Assembly (NCBI GenBank): GCA_902794535.1
Contig: CADBHQ010000002.1
Coordinates: forward strand, 62,001 to 126,000
DNA: 64,000 bases
Direction: 5' to 3'
Source: Fibrobacter succinogenes
Lineage (GTDB): Bacteria > Fibrobacterota > Fibrobacteria > Fibrobacterales > Fibrobacteraceae
Positions 9,268-18,976 of this stretch are shown here, piece after piece. Numbering within the stretch: the first letter of the stretch is position 1; the number at the start of each line of letters is the position of its first letter. Both the position numbers and the translations under genes were made by a program. The notes under the pieces are model-generated. The model was not told the DNA's origin, did no database searches, and worked only from the letters and a program-made list of their open reading frames with translations.

Positions 9268-12200
9268 CTAATCCAGATTGAAGATTTCGGTGAGTTGTTT
9301 GTCGTCCATGTTCGCAAGCCAGGTTTCGCCGGCGTTCACCGTCATGTCGGCGACAGCCTTCTTTGTCTGCAGCAGGGCGTCGATTTTTTCTTCGAAGGTG
9401 CCCTTGGTAATAAAGCGGTGCACCTGAACGTTCTTGGTTTGCCCGATACGGAAGGCACGGTCAGTGGCCTGCGCCTCAATCGCCGGATTCCACCACAAGT
9501 CGTAATGAATCACCTGCGAGGCCGCAGTCAGATTCAGGCCGGTTCCTGCCGCCTTCAAGGACAGAATCAGCACCTTGACTTCCGGATCTTCCTGGAACTT
9601 GCGGACCATTTCGTTGCGCTGGTTCTGCGTGCAGCCGCCGTGATAGAAATCCGCCTTAATCATGAGTTCGCGATCGAGCGTTTCTTGCAAAAGTTCGCCC
9701 ATTTCGCGGAACTGCGTAAAAATGATTGTCTTTTCGCCGGATTCTTCGATAGACTTCAGCAAATCGAGCAACATGCCGAGCTTGCCGGAATCTTCGACGC
9801 GGGCCTCCCCCGCCTTCAAATACGTGCGCGGGTGGTTGCAAATCTGCTTGAGCGCCAAAATCATCTGCAGAATCAAACCCTTGCGTTTGAACAGATTATG
9901 ACCGCCAGAACCTTCGCCGGCATCTAGCGAATCGCCTGCGGCGGCGACAAGCACATCGTCATTGATATCGAGCGAAACGCCCTCGGCTAAAAGTTCCAAC
10001 TGTTTCATGAATTCGTCGAGCGTGCGCTTGTACAAGGCAGCCTGCGTGCGCGTGAGTTCGGCGTATTCATTCTGCTGAATCTTATCGGGCAAGTCGCTAA
10101 TAATAGACTTATCCGTCTTCATGCGGCGCAGCATGAAGGGTGCCGTAATCTTCTTGAAATGCTCGGCCACCGCCTGGTTCGCATTCTTCTGGATGGGCGT
10201 TTCGAACTTGTCGCGGAACTCGTTTGCCGAGGGCAAAAAGCCGCGGTTGCAAAAGTCCATAATCGTCCAAAATTCCATAAGGCGGTTTTCGACCGGCGTA
10301 CCGCTCATGGCAATCTTCATGGGCGCACGGAAAGCGCGAATGCGGCGACTCTGTTCGCTGTCGGCATTCTTGATGTTCTGCGCTTCGTCAATCACCACCA
10401 CTTGCCAATTCAGCTTTTCCAGCTTTTTAAAGTCAAGGCGGCATGTCGAATACGTGGTAATCAGCAAGTCGGCATCAAACTTTTCAAGCTTGCGGTTGGC
10501 ACCATGGTATGCAAACACGGTCAGCGCGGGCGCGAACTTCTTGATTTCCATCTGCCAGTTCAGCAAAAGACCCGCCGGCACCACCACAAGTGCGCGGCCC
10601 TCGGCAAGGCGCCCTTCTTGCTTTAGCTTTAGCAAGAAAGCAATCACCTGCAGCGTTTTACCCAGACCCATATCGTCAGCCAGAATGCAGCCGAAACCCA
10701 TTTGCAGGTTCTTGTACATCCAAGAATAACCGCGTTCCTGATACGGGCGGAGCGTCGCGTTCAAATCTTCGGGCAGCGAGCAGTTCGTCTCACTACGCCA
10801 GGCATCAAATTGATCCTTCAGGCCATCGGTCATGTCCACCGTAATGTCGTCGCATTTGCCGGTAAGGCATGCCTGCACCAGCTTAGCGGTAGACGGAATA
10901 AACTGTTCCGTAGCCTCGGCCGACTCCGCATTCTCAGAGCCATCGATAACTTCAACATCGTCAGAGACGTCCGCTTTCTGCTTTTTCGCCTTCTCTTTTT
11001 CGCGTTCATCCAAGCGCTGCTGCAACAAATCCAAGTCGTCTTTGTTGAATTCAATATAGCGGTCCTTGAACTTGAGTAAGCCTTCAGCATCGCGGGCAAG
11101 TTTCAGGAATTCTTCGGCCGAGATTTTGTCTTCGCCAAGAGCCACTTCCCAGTCAAAGTCCAGCAAGTCGCCTGCAGTAAACGCCCCGATTCCAAGGCTA
11201 CCCTTCAACTTCATCTGGGTTTTCGGGCGAGTGCGTTCCAAAAGCGAGCGGGGAATTTCGGTCACAATTCCAAACACTTCGGACTTCTTGACCGTGTAAT
11301 TCACGAATTCTTTGAGCTCGGCACCATGCATGACCACAGGCTCCGCCGCATGATTTTCAAGGTAAGCCTTCATGGGCTTGAAAATTTCGGCCATGCAATT
11401 CAGCACATTCAAGAGCGACAAAAGTCTCGGATCGCTATCGCGGAACAGCTGTGCGAGCGGCACGCGACCCGAAGCATCTTCGATAAAGACATTCAGCGCA
11501 ATTTCTTTGCCAAGTTCCGAGCAGACAAAAACAATCTTGTGGTTGAATTCCAGCGAATTGTAAACCGAGAACCACGCCTGAATTTTGGACGGAATCTTGA
11601 GGCCGTTGGCGGCAAGTTTGCCCGACTTGCAATCGAAAAAGAATCCGAGCAAGTTTTCATGCGGACCCTTCTTGTAATTCTGGGCGGTGCGGGCAAAACG
11701 CAAAAGCTTACCGATGAAAATCGAAAGAATATGCTCGGCCGCAGCATCCAGATCCTCACGAGATTTTTCTTCGCGAGAATTTTCTTCACGCGACCCATCG
11801 CGTACCGTAAATGCAAAATCATCGGGCACGGACTTTTCGAGTTCGGCCACAATCGCAAGTACATCGGGCAACATTTCGGCAGGCAGCCAGCGCACCTGCG
11901 CGGTCACGTTATTCAGCCAGAATACTTGCGGGTATATCGCCCCGCAACGCACCAGGTAATACGCCACCTGCAAAAGCTGGTGCAAAAAGCGGACGGTCAC
12001 ATGGTTATGCCAAACGCAATCCTGATTCAGGCGACAAAGGGCACCCATCACGTTTTCGACCGAAAGCGCAGAGGCCACCACCGTTTCATCGACCATCTGG
12101 TCAAAAGTCCACTGCCAGGGGCGAGCGTGAATCAGCTGCAGGCGTTCTTGTTCCATCAAGAACGTGCGGGCATGGTAAATGCCAAAGTCCTGCGCAAACT

Positions 12201-12954
12201 GGCCAAAGTTTTCAAAGTGGTTGTAGAATTCGCGGCAACGAGCCAACTCGTCGACAAAACTCTTCTTAAAGTTCCCCGCCGGGCAAAAATCCGGGAAGTT
12301 CTTGAGCATGGCCGGCAACACATGCGAATAGTCGCGCCATTCCTCGAACTTGAACATGGGCACGCGCGGGGCTGCCACACGATTGTTCACCGGCAAAATG
12401 CGCACCAGTGTCGATTCGCGCGGCACGTCCGATTCTACCGGTTCTTCGGGCTTATAATCCTTGAGATAAGCAATATCAAGCCCATGCAGTCTAAACAGCA
12501 AAAACGGGTCGGCCGACGCCATTTCGGCCAGTTTCAGGAACACGCAAATCACGTAACGGCAAGGCAAAGCGTCCTTGCAGTCGCAATTCATGTTCACCTG
12601 GTCAAAGCTTTCGAACAGAGAAAGCCCGCATTTCGACAAAAGCAGTTCGATGGAGGGGTTGAGGGCGCCATTCGAAAGCGCCATAAGTTCAACCGGTTGC
12701 TGCTTTAAAAGCCCTACAAAAGCTTCCCCTCGTTCCTTATCGAACTTGGGGAACACGAGGTACACATTGTGCAGACCCCCATTGGGGCCCTTGACCTCGG
12801 CCATGACGCGATTATCGTTCACCGTAAACGGCTGAACCTGCCCGCGCCCCACATACTTAAAAGCATAATCGATATCGCGTTCAGAAGCACCCACAAGCAA
12901 GCGGTCTAGCCACTGCTTGCTCCACCAAGCACTTCCATAAACACCATATTCCAT
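9268..12954 (-). CDS. SNF2-family DEAD/DEAH-box helicase (RapA/HepA-like)
   Basis: The product is 1228 residues from ATG 12954 (MEYGVYGSAWWSKQWLDRLL); the frame extends nine codons further but family members usually start at this YG-x-x-WW segment. Residues 1 to about 700 are the helicase-associated region, including a GRGQVQPF strip, a CDCKD cysteine cluster (SWIM-like) and a long module. The SNF2 ATPase follows: Walker A DDMGLGKT (K766), DEAQ box in VIDEAQNIKN, SGTPVENR, and motifs V-VI in HYDLWWNPAIEAQATDRAFRIGQ. Such proteins use ATP to remodel nucleic acid-protein complexes such as stalled polymerase. The residues about 385-400 are a Glu/Arg-rich insertion. The gene stands alone between two intergenic gaps. 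Confidence 0.93.
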   Translation of the reverse strand: MEYGVYGSAWWSKQWLDRLLVGASERDIDYAFKYVGRGQVQPFTVNDNRVMAEVKGPNGGLHNVYLVFPKFDKERGEAFVGLLKQQPVELMALSNGALNPSIELLLSKCGLSLFESFDQVNMNCDCKDALPCRYVICVFLKLAEMASADPFLLFRLHGLDIAYLKDYKPEEPVESDVPRESTLVRILPVNNRVAAPRVPMFKFEEWRDYSHVLPAMLKNFPDFCPAGNFKKSFVDELARCREFYNHFENFGQFAQDFGIYHARTFLMEQERLQLIHARPWQWTFDQMVDETVVASALSVENVMGALCRLNQDCVWHNHVTVRFLHQLLQVAYYLVRCGAIYPQVFWLNNVTAQVRWLPAEMLPDVLAIVAELEKSVPDDFAFTVRDGSREENSREEKSREDLDAAAEHILSIFIGKLLRFARTAQNYKKGPHENLLGFFFDCKSGKLAANGLKIPSKIQAWFSVYNSLEFNHKIVFVCSELGKEIALNVFIEDASGRVPLAQLFRDSDPRLLSLLNVLNCMAEIFKPMKAYLENHAAEPVVMHGAELKEFVNYTVKKSEVFGIVTEIPRSLLERTRPKTQMKLKGSLGIGAFTAGDLLDFDWEVALGEDKISAEEFLKLARDAEGLLKFKDRYIEFNKDDLDLLQQRLDEREKEKAKKQKADVSDDVEVIDGSENAESAEATEQFIPSTAKLVQACLTGKCDDITVDMTDGLKDQFDAWRSETNCSLPEDLNATLRPYQERGYSWMYKNLQMGFGCILADDMGLGKTLQVIAFLLKLKQEGRLAEGRALVVVPAGLLLNWQMEIKKFAPALTVFAYHGANRKLEKFDADLLITTYSTCRLDFKKLEKLNWQVVVIDEAQNIKNADSEQSRRIRAFRAPMKIAMSGTPVENRLMEFWTIMDFCNRGFLPSANEFRDKFETPIQKNANQAVAEHFKKITAPFMLRRMKTDKSIISDLPDKIQQNEYAELTRTQAALYKRTLDEFMKQLELLAEGVSLDINDDVLVAAAGDSLDAGEGSGGHNLFKRKGLILQMILALKQICNHPRTYLKAGEARVEDSGKLGMLLDLLKSIEESGEKTIIFTQFREMGELLQETLDRELMIKADFYHGGCTQNQRNEMVRKFQEDPEVKVLILSLKAAGTGLNLTAASQVIHYDLWWNPAIEAQATDRAFRIGQTKNVQVHRFITKGTFEEKIDALLQTKKAVADMTVNAGETWLANMDDKQLTEIFNLD

Positions 12955-12961
12955 AGTCGCC

Positions 12962-12969
12962 CAAATATA
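12962..12969 (-). promoter_or_regulatory. TATATTTG -7-like element for the SNF2 gene
   Basis: The minus strand reads TATATTTG seven bases before ATG 12954. This matches the TAnnTTTG element of Bacteroidota-type primary sigma factors. Transcription would start at or just before the start codon, giving a very short leader. Confidence 0.55.
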
Positions 12970-12986
12970 GCAAATTTTCACGAAGA

Positions 12987-13008
12987 AAATTGCTCATTTG
13001 AGCAATTT
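12987..13008. promoter_or_regulatory. 22-bp perfect inverted repeat upstream of the SNF2 gene
   Basis: AAATTGCTCA-TT-TGAGCAATTT is a perfect palindrome with a two-base centre. It lies 18-39 bases upstream of the -7-like element of the SNF2 gene, where a repressor or activator dimer would overlap the -33 region. No T-run follows on either strand that would make it a clear terminator. Confidence 0.5.
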
Positions 13009-13364
13009 AATCATGGGAAAGTATGACTTTGGTGTTGTGGAATAGGTGTTGACCCGTTAATCGGTTATGAATGGCGATTTTGACCATCATAAAGGGCTTG
13101 TGTTTAAAATCTTAAACATTACTGGGGGGGGGGAATCAAATACGCAAATGCGACAAAACAAATATCGACTTACGGCGCTTCATTGAAAAACTAAGCAACT
13201 TTGAAATTAAAAAAATAATCTAAAATATTATTTTATTATAAAAAACTTAGACAAGTTAAACAATTGCAGAACGTTTTAAATACAGCGAAATACATTATTT
13301 TCCTTTATAAAAATTTTACAGTTATTTCAATCAAATAACGCAACAAAAGCACTTCAAAATACTT
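13009..13364. other. AT-rich intergenic region with a G10 tract
   Basis: No gene is visible here. The stretch holds a short palindrome (TGTTTAA-AATC-TTAAACA, 13101-13118), a run of ten G residues (13124-13133) and then very AT-rich DNA up to the promoter of the lipoprotein gene. Confidence 0.7.
13124..13133. repeat. Poly-G tract (10 bases)
   Basis: Ten consecutive G residues stand in an AT-rich intergenic region. Homopolymers of this length are prone to slippage in replication and also to sequencing error. Confidence 0.8.
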
Positions 13365-13372
13365 TATATTTG
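13365..13372 (+). promoter_or_regulatory. TATATTTG -7-like element for the small lipoprotein
   Basis: TATATTTG lies 42 bases before ATG 13415, with AAAGGAAAAAGGAG in the leader as ribosome site. Confidence 0.5.
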
Positions 13373-13414
13373 ATTTTACCAACAATTTAACAAAGGAAAA
13401 AGGAGTAAGAACAA

Positions 13415-14026
13415 ATGAAATATATTCCCCTCGTAGCACTGTCTGCATTCTTGTTTGCATGCTCACAGGAATCCGGCCTCGGAACAGAAGCACGCGTCAA
13501 CGACGACTCTTCGATTGGCGAAAACATTGCTTATGTTGGCGACATCCAAAACGGAACCGCTTTAGCAAGGAAAACCTACAACACTGCAGATTTCCCTGCA
13601 TCTAAGACTGTCACGCAGTTCCCCGTAAGAATGACCGGCTCTACAAGCATCTCTACAACTTACGATCCGGAAAACCTCTGCTACGATATTCTCGGAACAA
13701 CCACAACTAAAGTTGAAGTCTACGACAGCCAGGTTGGCGAAATGGTTCCGTATAGCAACGCCACTATCGAAAGCCATGTTTACCCGGTCAACACGAGAAA
13801 TCCGAATAAGTTCTTGGATGACGCTCGCCACGGTGTAAACCACGGCAACAATGTCGCCACAGCACGCCATCACACAGAATGCTCCGCATACCTCGGATTC
13901 ATCGGCGTTCACCGCGTCATTCACGGAAAGGACACTGTCGTGTTCACGACGTCGAAGGGCTTTAGCAACGAAAATGTTGCCAAAACCTATTACGACAAGT
14001 TTATCAAGAAGCTCTGGACGAAGTAA
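13415..14026 (+). CDS. Small lipoprotein of unknown function
   Basis: The 203-residue product starts MKYIPLVALSAFLFACSQ, a lipoprotein signal with the cysteine at residue 16 (LFAC lipobox). The mature part is secreted and unrecognised: a polar N-terminal stretch, then TTYDPENLCYDILGTTTTKVEVYD and a histidine-rich segment (DDARHGVNHGNNVATARHH). Three further cysteines occur in the mature protein only sparsely. A good ribosome site precedes the start. It is followed by a bidirectional terminator, so it is a single-gene unit. I do not recognise a domain. Confidence 0.75.
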   Translation: MKYIPLVALSAFLFACSQESGLGTEARVNDDSSIGENIAYVGDIQNGTALARKTYNTADFPASKTVTQFPVRMTGSTSISTTYDPENLCYDILGTTTTKVEVYDSQVGEMVPYSNATIESHVYPVNTRNPNKFLDDARHGVNHGNNVATARHHTECSAYLGFIGVHRVIHGKDTVVFTTSKGFSNENVAKTYYDKFIKKLWTK

Positions 14027-14052
14027 TCTAAATTTTATCTAAACAACCTTGC

Positions 14053-14091
14053 AAAAAAAGACCGCATGCATTACGCACGCGGTCTTTTTAT
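14053..14091. terminator. Bidirectional terminator between lipoprotein and malic enzyme genes
   Basis: AAAAAGACCGC (14055-14065) pairs with GCGGTCTTTTT (14079-14089). A-runs on the left and T-runs on the right let it serve both converging genes. Confidence 0.88.
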
Positions 14092-14113
14092 AAGACTATT
14101 TTGAGCGACAGAT

Positions 14114-16435
14114 TTACCACATCTTGTCGTATTTTTTACGGTTCTTTTCTTCGTCTTTCTTTTCCTGAACGATAGCGTCGATCACGGCGGCAACAGTCAG
14201 GTTGAAGATATCATGCACAGAAGCATCGGTGTCGGTAAAGTGAACCGGCTTGTTCAAGCCCATCTGCACAGGACCGATGGATTCGCCCACGCCCATTTCG
14301 AGGAGCATCTTGCAAGTGGTATTTGCAGAAGAGAGGCACGGGAAGATAAGCGTGTTGACCGTCTGGCCCTTGATCTTGTTGAACGGGTACTTGGTGTCGC
14401 GCAGGTCCTTATCGAGAGCCACGTTCACCTGCATTTCGCCGTCGATCACGTAATCCGGATACTGTTCATGAATCAAGCGCACCGCTTCGCGAGCAGTGTT
14501 GGACGTTCCGCGCGGAGCACCCTTGTCAGAACCGAAGTTTGCGTAACTGAGCATAGCCATCACCGGTTCGTGAGCAAAGAAGCGAACGGCGTCGTGAGTG
14601 AGCTTGACGATATCCACGAGCGTTTCTGCATCGGGGTCGCGGTTCACCAGCGTATCGGCCAGGAAGAACGTTCCCTTGCGGGTGCTCAAAATATGCATAG
14701 CGCCGAAGTGCTTGTATTCTTCGCGGATACCGATGATTTCCTTGGCAAGTTCAATCGTTTCGGAATACTTGGAGTAACCACCGGAAATGAGAGCGTCAGC
14801 ATCGCCCACCTTCACCATCATCATACCGAAGTGGTTCGGTTCAAACATGTCGTCGCGGGCTTCGTCGAGCGTCACACCGTTACGGCCGTTTTCTTCGGCG
14901 TAGATTTCGGCATACTTGCGACGGCGTTCAAATTCTTCCGGAGAACGCGGGTTCACGATCTTGATGCCAGTCAGATCGAGCTGTTCGCGCTGGGCGATAA
15001 TCTGAATGCGTTCGGGGTTGCCGAGCAGAATCGGGTGTGCAACGCCTTCGGTCTTGGCCTGAACAGCGGCCTTGAGCATGTTAAGGTTGCTTTCGGCAAA
15101 CACCACGCGCTTCGGGTTGCTGCGAGCCGTATCACTGAACTGACGGATAAGCTTGTTGTCGTAACCCATCATGTCGCGCAGGCGATCATAGTAGGCATCC
15201 CAATCGGTAATCGGCTTGCGTGCCACACCACTTTCGATAGCGGCCTTAGCCACAGCGATAGACACATCGGTCAAGAGGCGCGGATCGAGCGGCTTCGGAA
15301 TCAAGTATTCCTTACCGAAGGTAAAGCGCTGAGAGTTGTAAGCGATGTTCACCACATCTGGAACCGGCTTGTGGGCAAGGGCTGCAATGGCGCGCACGGC
15401 GGCGTGCTTCATGTGTTCATTGATGCAGGTAGCGCGAACGTCGAGGGCGCCACGGAAAATGTACGGGAAACCGATAACGTTGTTCACCTGGTTCGGATAG
15501 TCGCTGCGGCCCGTCGCAAAAATCAGGTCACCACGGCTTGCCATGGCTTCTTCGTAGCTGATTTCGGGATTCGGGTTGGCGAGTGCGAAAACGATTGGCT
15601 GGTCGGCCATGCTGCGGACCATTTCGCGAGTCAGGACGTTAGCCTTGGAGAGGCCGACGAACACATCGGCGCCCTTCATGGCGTCTTCGAGCGTTTCGAT
15701 ATCGGTGCGGTCGGTCGCAAAGAAAGCCTTCGCTTCGGTAAGGCCCTTGCGGTCCTTGCGAATGACACCCTTACTGTCGCACATCACCAAGTTTTCTTTC
15801 TTAAGACCGAGCGACAAGTAGAGGCGCGTGCAAGCGCAAGCGGCTGCACCCGCACCGTTCACGACCATCTTCACGTTGCGAATGCTCTTGCCAGCAACTT
15901 CGATAGCGTTCAAAAGGCCTGCAGAAGAAATGATAGCCGTACCATGCTGGTCATCGTGCATCACCGGGATATCGAGTTCCGCCTTGAGAGCGTCTTCGAT
16001 TTCAAAGCATTCCGGAGCCTTGATGTCTTCGAGGTTGATACCGCCGAACGTCGGGGCGATACCCTTCACGATTTCGATAAACTTCTTCGGATCCTTTTCG
16101 TTGATTTCGATGTCGAACACATCGATGCCGGCGTAAATCTTAAAGAGAAGAGCCTTACCTTCCATCACCGGCTTGCCAGCGAGAGCGCCAATGTCGCCGA
16201 GGCCGAGCACTGCAGTACCGTTACTAATCACAGCAACGAGGTTACCCTTGCCGGTGTATTCGTAAGCGAGGTTGTTATCCTTTTCAATTTCCAAGCAAGG
16301 AACAGCTACACCCGGAGTGTAAGCAAGACCCAAGTCGGTCTGCGTGCTATGCGGCTTGGTCGGCACGATTTCGATTTTGCCGGGCTTACCCATGGCGTGG
16401 TATTCGAGAGCTTTTTCTTTTAAATCCTTGCTCAT
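14114..16435 (-). CDS. maeB: NADP-dependent malic enzyme with phosphotransacetylase-like C-terminus
   Basis: This 773-residue protein has the fused layout of MaeB. The malic enzyme part (about 1-420) includes [12 protein letters not shown], the metal-site region [19 protein letters not shown] and the nucleotide-binding [11 protein letters not shown]. The C-terminal part (about 435-765) is related to phosphate acetyltransferase ([29 protein letters not shown]) and usually serves acetyl-CoA regulation rather than catalysis. The reaction is malate to pyruvate and CO2 with NADPH formation, which suits a fermenter that makes succinate and acetate. An AAGGAG site precedes the start, and a TATTTTTG element lies about 58 bases upstream. 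Confidence 0.95.
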   Translation of the reverse strand: MSKDLKEKALEYHAMGKPGKIEIVPTKPHSTQTDLGLAYTPGVAVPCLEIEKDNNLAYEYTGKGNLVAVISNGTAVLGLGDIGALAGKPVMEGKALLFKIYAGIDVFDIEINEKDPKKFIEIVKGIAPTFGGINLEDIKAPECFEIEDALKAELDIPVMHDDQHGTAIISSAGLLNAIEVAGKSIRNVKMVVNGAGAAACACTRLYLSLGLKKENLVMCDSKGVIRKDRKGLTEAKAFFATDRTDIETLEDAMKGADVFVGLSKANVLTREMVRSMADQPIVFALANPNPEISYEEAMASRGDLIFATGRSDYPNQVNNVIGFPYIFRGALDVRATCINEHMKHAAVRAIAALAHKPVPDVVNIAYNSQRFTFGKEYLIPKPLDPRLLTDVSIAVAKAAIESGVARKPITDWDAYYDRLRDMMGYDNKLIRQFSDTARSNPKRVVFAESNLNMLKAAVQAKTEGVAHPILLGNPERIQIIAQREQLDLTGIKIVNPRSPEEFERRRKYAEIYAEENGRNGVTLDEARDDMFEPNHFGMMMVKVGDADALISGGYSKYSETIELAKEIIGIREEYKHFGAMHILSTRKGTFFLADTLVNRDPDAETLVDIVKLTHDAVRFFAHEPVMAMLSYANFGSDKGAPRGTSNTAREAVRLIHEQYPDYVIDGEMQVNVALDKDLRDTKYPFNKIKGQTVNTLIFPCLSSANTTCKMLLEMGVGESIGPVQMGLNKPVHFTDTDASVHDIFNLTVAAVIDAIVQEKKDEEKNRKKYDKMW

Positions 16436-16493
16436 TCTTTTCTCCTTATTTTCGCCAGCACCTAAAGCCGCGAAAGTTCAATTTTTTCGCGCC

Positions 16494-16501
16494 CAAAAAT
16501 A
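16494..16501 (-). promoter_or_regulatory. TATTTTTG -7-like element for malic enzyme
   Basis: The minus strand reads TATTTTTG 58 bases before the start codon at 16435, fitting TAnnTTTG. Confidence 0.4.
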
Positions 16502-16606
16502 GAAAAAAGAAAGGGTACTGTAAAGATTTTTGTACCCATTTAAGAAAGATGTATTTTTTTGACGTCTAAAAGGAGTCTAGACGCCCCTTTTGGGCTTTTT
16601 TCTCTT

Positions 16607-17470
16607 TTAAATTCTCATGGAAATGTCGAGAGCCTTTACACTATGTGTAAGGGCGCCGACCGAAATATAGTCGAGGCCGAGGGTCGCAATTTCCTTGGCG
16701 CGTTCGAGCGTCATGTTGCCGGAACCTTCGACCAACACCTTGTCGCCGCTTTCCTTGATAATCTTCAAGGCTTCGGCCATCATTTCGTTGCTCATGTTGT
16801 CAAGCATAATTACGTCTACACCCTTGTTCAGGAGTGCGCGCAGCTGGTCAAAATTTTCGACTTCCATTTCGACCATCAAGTTCTGCTTGTTGTTCTTCTT
16901 CACGACTTCGAGAGCCTGGAGCACGCCACCTGCTGCAGCAATGTGGTTGTCCTTCACGAGCACCATGTCAAAGAGACCCATGCGATGGTTGGAACCGCCA
17001 CCCACGCGAACGGCATACTTCTGCAAAGTACGGAAACCGGGAACCGTCTTGCGGGTATCGAGAACCTTGGTCTTGCCAGCCTTCAAAGCTTCCTGGAAAG
17101 TATGGGCAACCGTGGCCACACCGGAAAGCTGCTGGATAAAATTCAAAAGCGTGCGTTCACCCGTCAAGAGTTCATGCGTCGTGCCGTCCATTTCGGCAAT
17201 CAGGTCACCCTTCTTCACGACATCGCCGTCTTTCTTGTGGAGCGTCACCTTCACGTTTGCCTTGAGTTCCTGGAACACAAGTTCAATCACCGGAAGGCCT
17301 GCAAGCACGCCGTCTTCTTTTGCAATCAAGCGGGCATGCTGCTTTTGGTCAGCAGGAATCGTCCATTCGCTCGTCACGTCACCCGTGCGAACGTCTTCGG
17401 CCAAAGCCAAGCGAATCATCGTGAGGGCATCTTCAGTCGGAAAAATCGGAGTCGAATTGTCGCCGTACAT
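16607..17470 (-). CDS. nadC: Nicotinate-nucleotide pyrophosphorylase (carboxylating)
   Basis: The 287-residue sequence shows quinolinate phosphoribosyltransferase features: EDVRTGDVTSE near the start, the central LLNFIQQLSGVAT, DTRKTVPGFR with the substrate-binding arginine and lysine, the loop GGGSNHRMGLFDMVLVKDNH, and the C-terminal barrel end DYISVGALTHS. It converts quinolinate and PRPP to nicotinate mononucleotide in de novo NAD synthesis. Its start codon overlaps the stop of the upstream sugar transferase by one base (TAATG), so translation is probably coupled although the functions are unrelated. Confidence 0.95.
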   Translation of the reverse strand: MYGDNSTPIFPTEDALTMIRLALAEDVRTGDVTSEWTIPADQKQHARLIAKEDGVLAGLPVIELVFQELKANVKVTLHKKDGDVVKKGDLIAEMDGTTHELLTGERTLLNFIQQLSGVATVAHTFQEALKAGKTKVLDTRKTVPGFRTLQKYAVRVGGGSNHRMGLFDMVLVKDNHIAAAGGVLQALEVVKKNNKQNLMVEMEVENFDQLRALLNKGVDVIMLDNMSNEMMAEALKIIKESGDKVLVEGSGNMTLERAKEIATLGLDYISVGALTHSVKALDISMRI

Positions 17471-18921
17471 TACTGCGCTCCCTTACCGGTTAGAACAACA
17501 TAAACTGTGCGCACCAAAATCTGGAAGTCAAGAAGCAGGCTCATGTTTTCGAAATAATACATGTCGTACTGCAACTTGATTTTCACGTCTTCGGTGCTGG
17601 TATCGTAATGGTGGCACACCTGAGCCCAACCGGTCAGACCCGGTTTCATTTTCAGGCGGCTAATATAGAACGGAATTTCTTCGCGAAGCTTGGCAATGAA
17701 CACGGCACGTTCCGGGCGCGGGCCCACCATGCTCATGTCGCCTTTAAGCACGCACAAAATTTGCGGAAGTTCATCGATACGGGTCTTGCGCAAGAACTTG
17801 CCCACCTTCGTAATGCGAGGGTCATCTTTAGTGGCCCACTGGGCACCGAACTTTTCGGCATCGGTACGCATGGTGCGGAACTTGAACACCGTAAACGGCT
17901 TACCATAAAGGCCAATGCGTTCCTGAGAATAGAACACCGGGCCATGGTCTTCGAGCTTGATTGCAATAGCGGCAAGCACACAAACCGGGAACGAAATAAT
18001 TCCGAGGAAGGCGCCAAACAGAATATCAATCACACGCTTCACACGCACCTGCCACAAGGGCATGGTAAACGCAAACAGTTCCTGCAATTCAAAGCCGTAA
18101 ACCAAATTCGCCTTGAACTGGCCGTTAATCACGCTATAAAGTTCGGGCACCAAGTAAATGTGAACCGGCTGATCGCACACCCACACAAGCACGCGCATAA
18201 TTTCTTGCGGCGAAGAACTTTCGTGCGCAATAATAATGCCCGTTACCTTGTACTTTTTAATGAGGGCAGCAAGGTCTGCGTACTTGCCAAGCACCGGCAC
18301 GTTCGCAAACTCATGTTCCATGACCTGGAAGCGTTCATCGACAAAGCCCACCACGCGCTGGCCGCGTTCCGGAGTCTTTGCAAGCGCTTCGGCAATCTTT
18401 TTACCGGCTTCGGTTGCACCCAGCACCAGAATGTTGTTCGCGCCAAAACCGCGGCTCAAAAGTCCACGCAGGCAGCGGTAAATAAACATTCTAAAGACAA
18501 TCACCAGGAACAGCGCAAAGCCGCCGTAAATAAAGATCCACGGGAATCGAGAACCGTACAGGTAACCCTGGTTGAGCGGTTCGTTCACCATGACCTTACC
18601 GATAAATTCAGCGCCGAACAGCACCGCAATAATCAAGACAATGCCAATGAGAATCGCACGCAGCACACGCAAAGTCTGGTGCGTACGAGACATCAACAGC
18701 CATGAACGGTAAAGACCCGCGCAAGTGAACAGCACAAGCCAGCCCACATTGAGCACGAGGCCCATGTGCCAATATTCGGCAAAAGTCTTGCTCGGATCGA
18801 ACTTATCGGCAATCCAGCCACTGTGGAACTGCACCCAGAAGGCGAGCACAAAACAAATTGACAAAGCCACGAAGTCCGAAAGGACTACGAGAATGCGTTC
18901 CAATGTAGCTGCACGAATCAT
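17470..18921 (-). CDS. Polyprenyl-phosphate sugar phosphotransferase (WbaP/WcaJ-like, five-helix type)
   Basis: The 483-residue membrane protein has four N-terminal transmembrane helices within about residues 1-150, a Rossmann-like region (NILVLGATEAGKKIAEAL) and a further hydrophobic helix near 285-310. The C-terminal catalytic domain carries the family motifs: FKFRTMRTDAE, TRIDELPQ, GDMSMVGPRPER and MKPGLTGWAQV. These enzymes transfer a sugar-1-phosphate from a UDP-sugar to undecaprenyl phosphate and start assembly of capsule, exopolysaccharide or O-antigen. TAATTTAG lies seven bases before the start, again a short-leader arrangement. A second enzyme of this family is encoded at 22364-23536. 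Confidence 0.93.
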   Translation of the reverse strand: MIRAATLERILVVLSDFVALSICFVLAFWVQFHSGWIADKFDPSKTFAEYWHMGLVLNVGWLVLFTCAGLYRSWLLMSRTHQTLRVLRAILIGIVLIIAVLFGAEFIGKVMVNEPLNQGYLYGSRFPWIFIYGGFALFLVIVFRMFIYRCLRGLLSRGFGANNILVLGATEAGKKIAEALAKTPERGQRVVGFVDERFQVMEHEFANVPVLGKYADLAALIKKYKVTGIIIAHESSSPQEIMRVLVWVCDQPVHIYLVPELYSVINGQFKANLVYGFELQELFAFTMPLWQVRVKRVIDILFGAFLGIISFPVCVLAAIAIKLEDHGPVFYSQERIGLYGKPFTVFKFRTMRTDAEKFGAQWATKDDPRITKVGKFLRKTRIDELPQILCVLKGDMSMVGPRPERAVFIAKLREEIPFYISRLKMKPGLTGWAQVCHHYDTSTEDVKIKLQYDMYYFENMSLLLDFQILVRTVYVVLTGKGAQ

Positions 18922-18976
18922 AGCAACCCTAAATTACCAAATTGCAGAGTTTCAGATTTTTCGTTTTGCGCAGTTT

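Noticed and set aside
7008-9317. A 769-residue open frame antisense to the second GH5 gene
   Set aside because: Same cause; the plus strand carries the signal peptide, catalytic residues and ribosome site.
14213-16423. A 736-residue open frame antisense to malic enzyme
   Set aside because: It is a mirror of strong codon bias in maeB; the product has no family pattern, whereas the minus-strand frame is a complete malic enzyme.
16561-16602. Terminator between nadC and malic enzyme
   Set aside because: GCCC-CTTTT-GGGC followed by T6 works only in the plus direction, but both neighbouring genes are on the minus strand; the stem is only four pairs.
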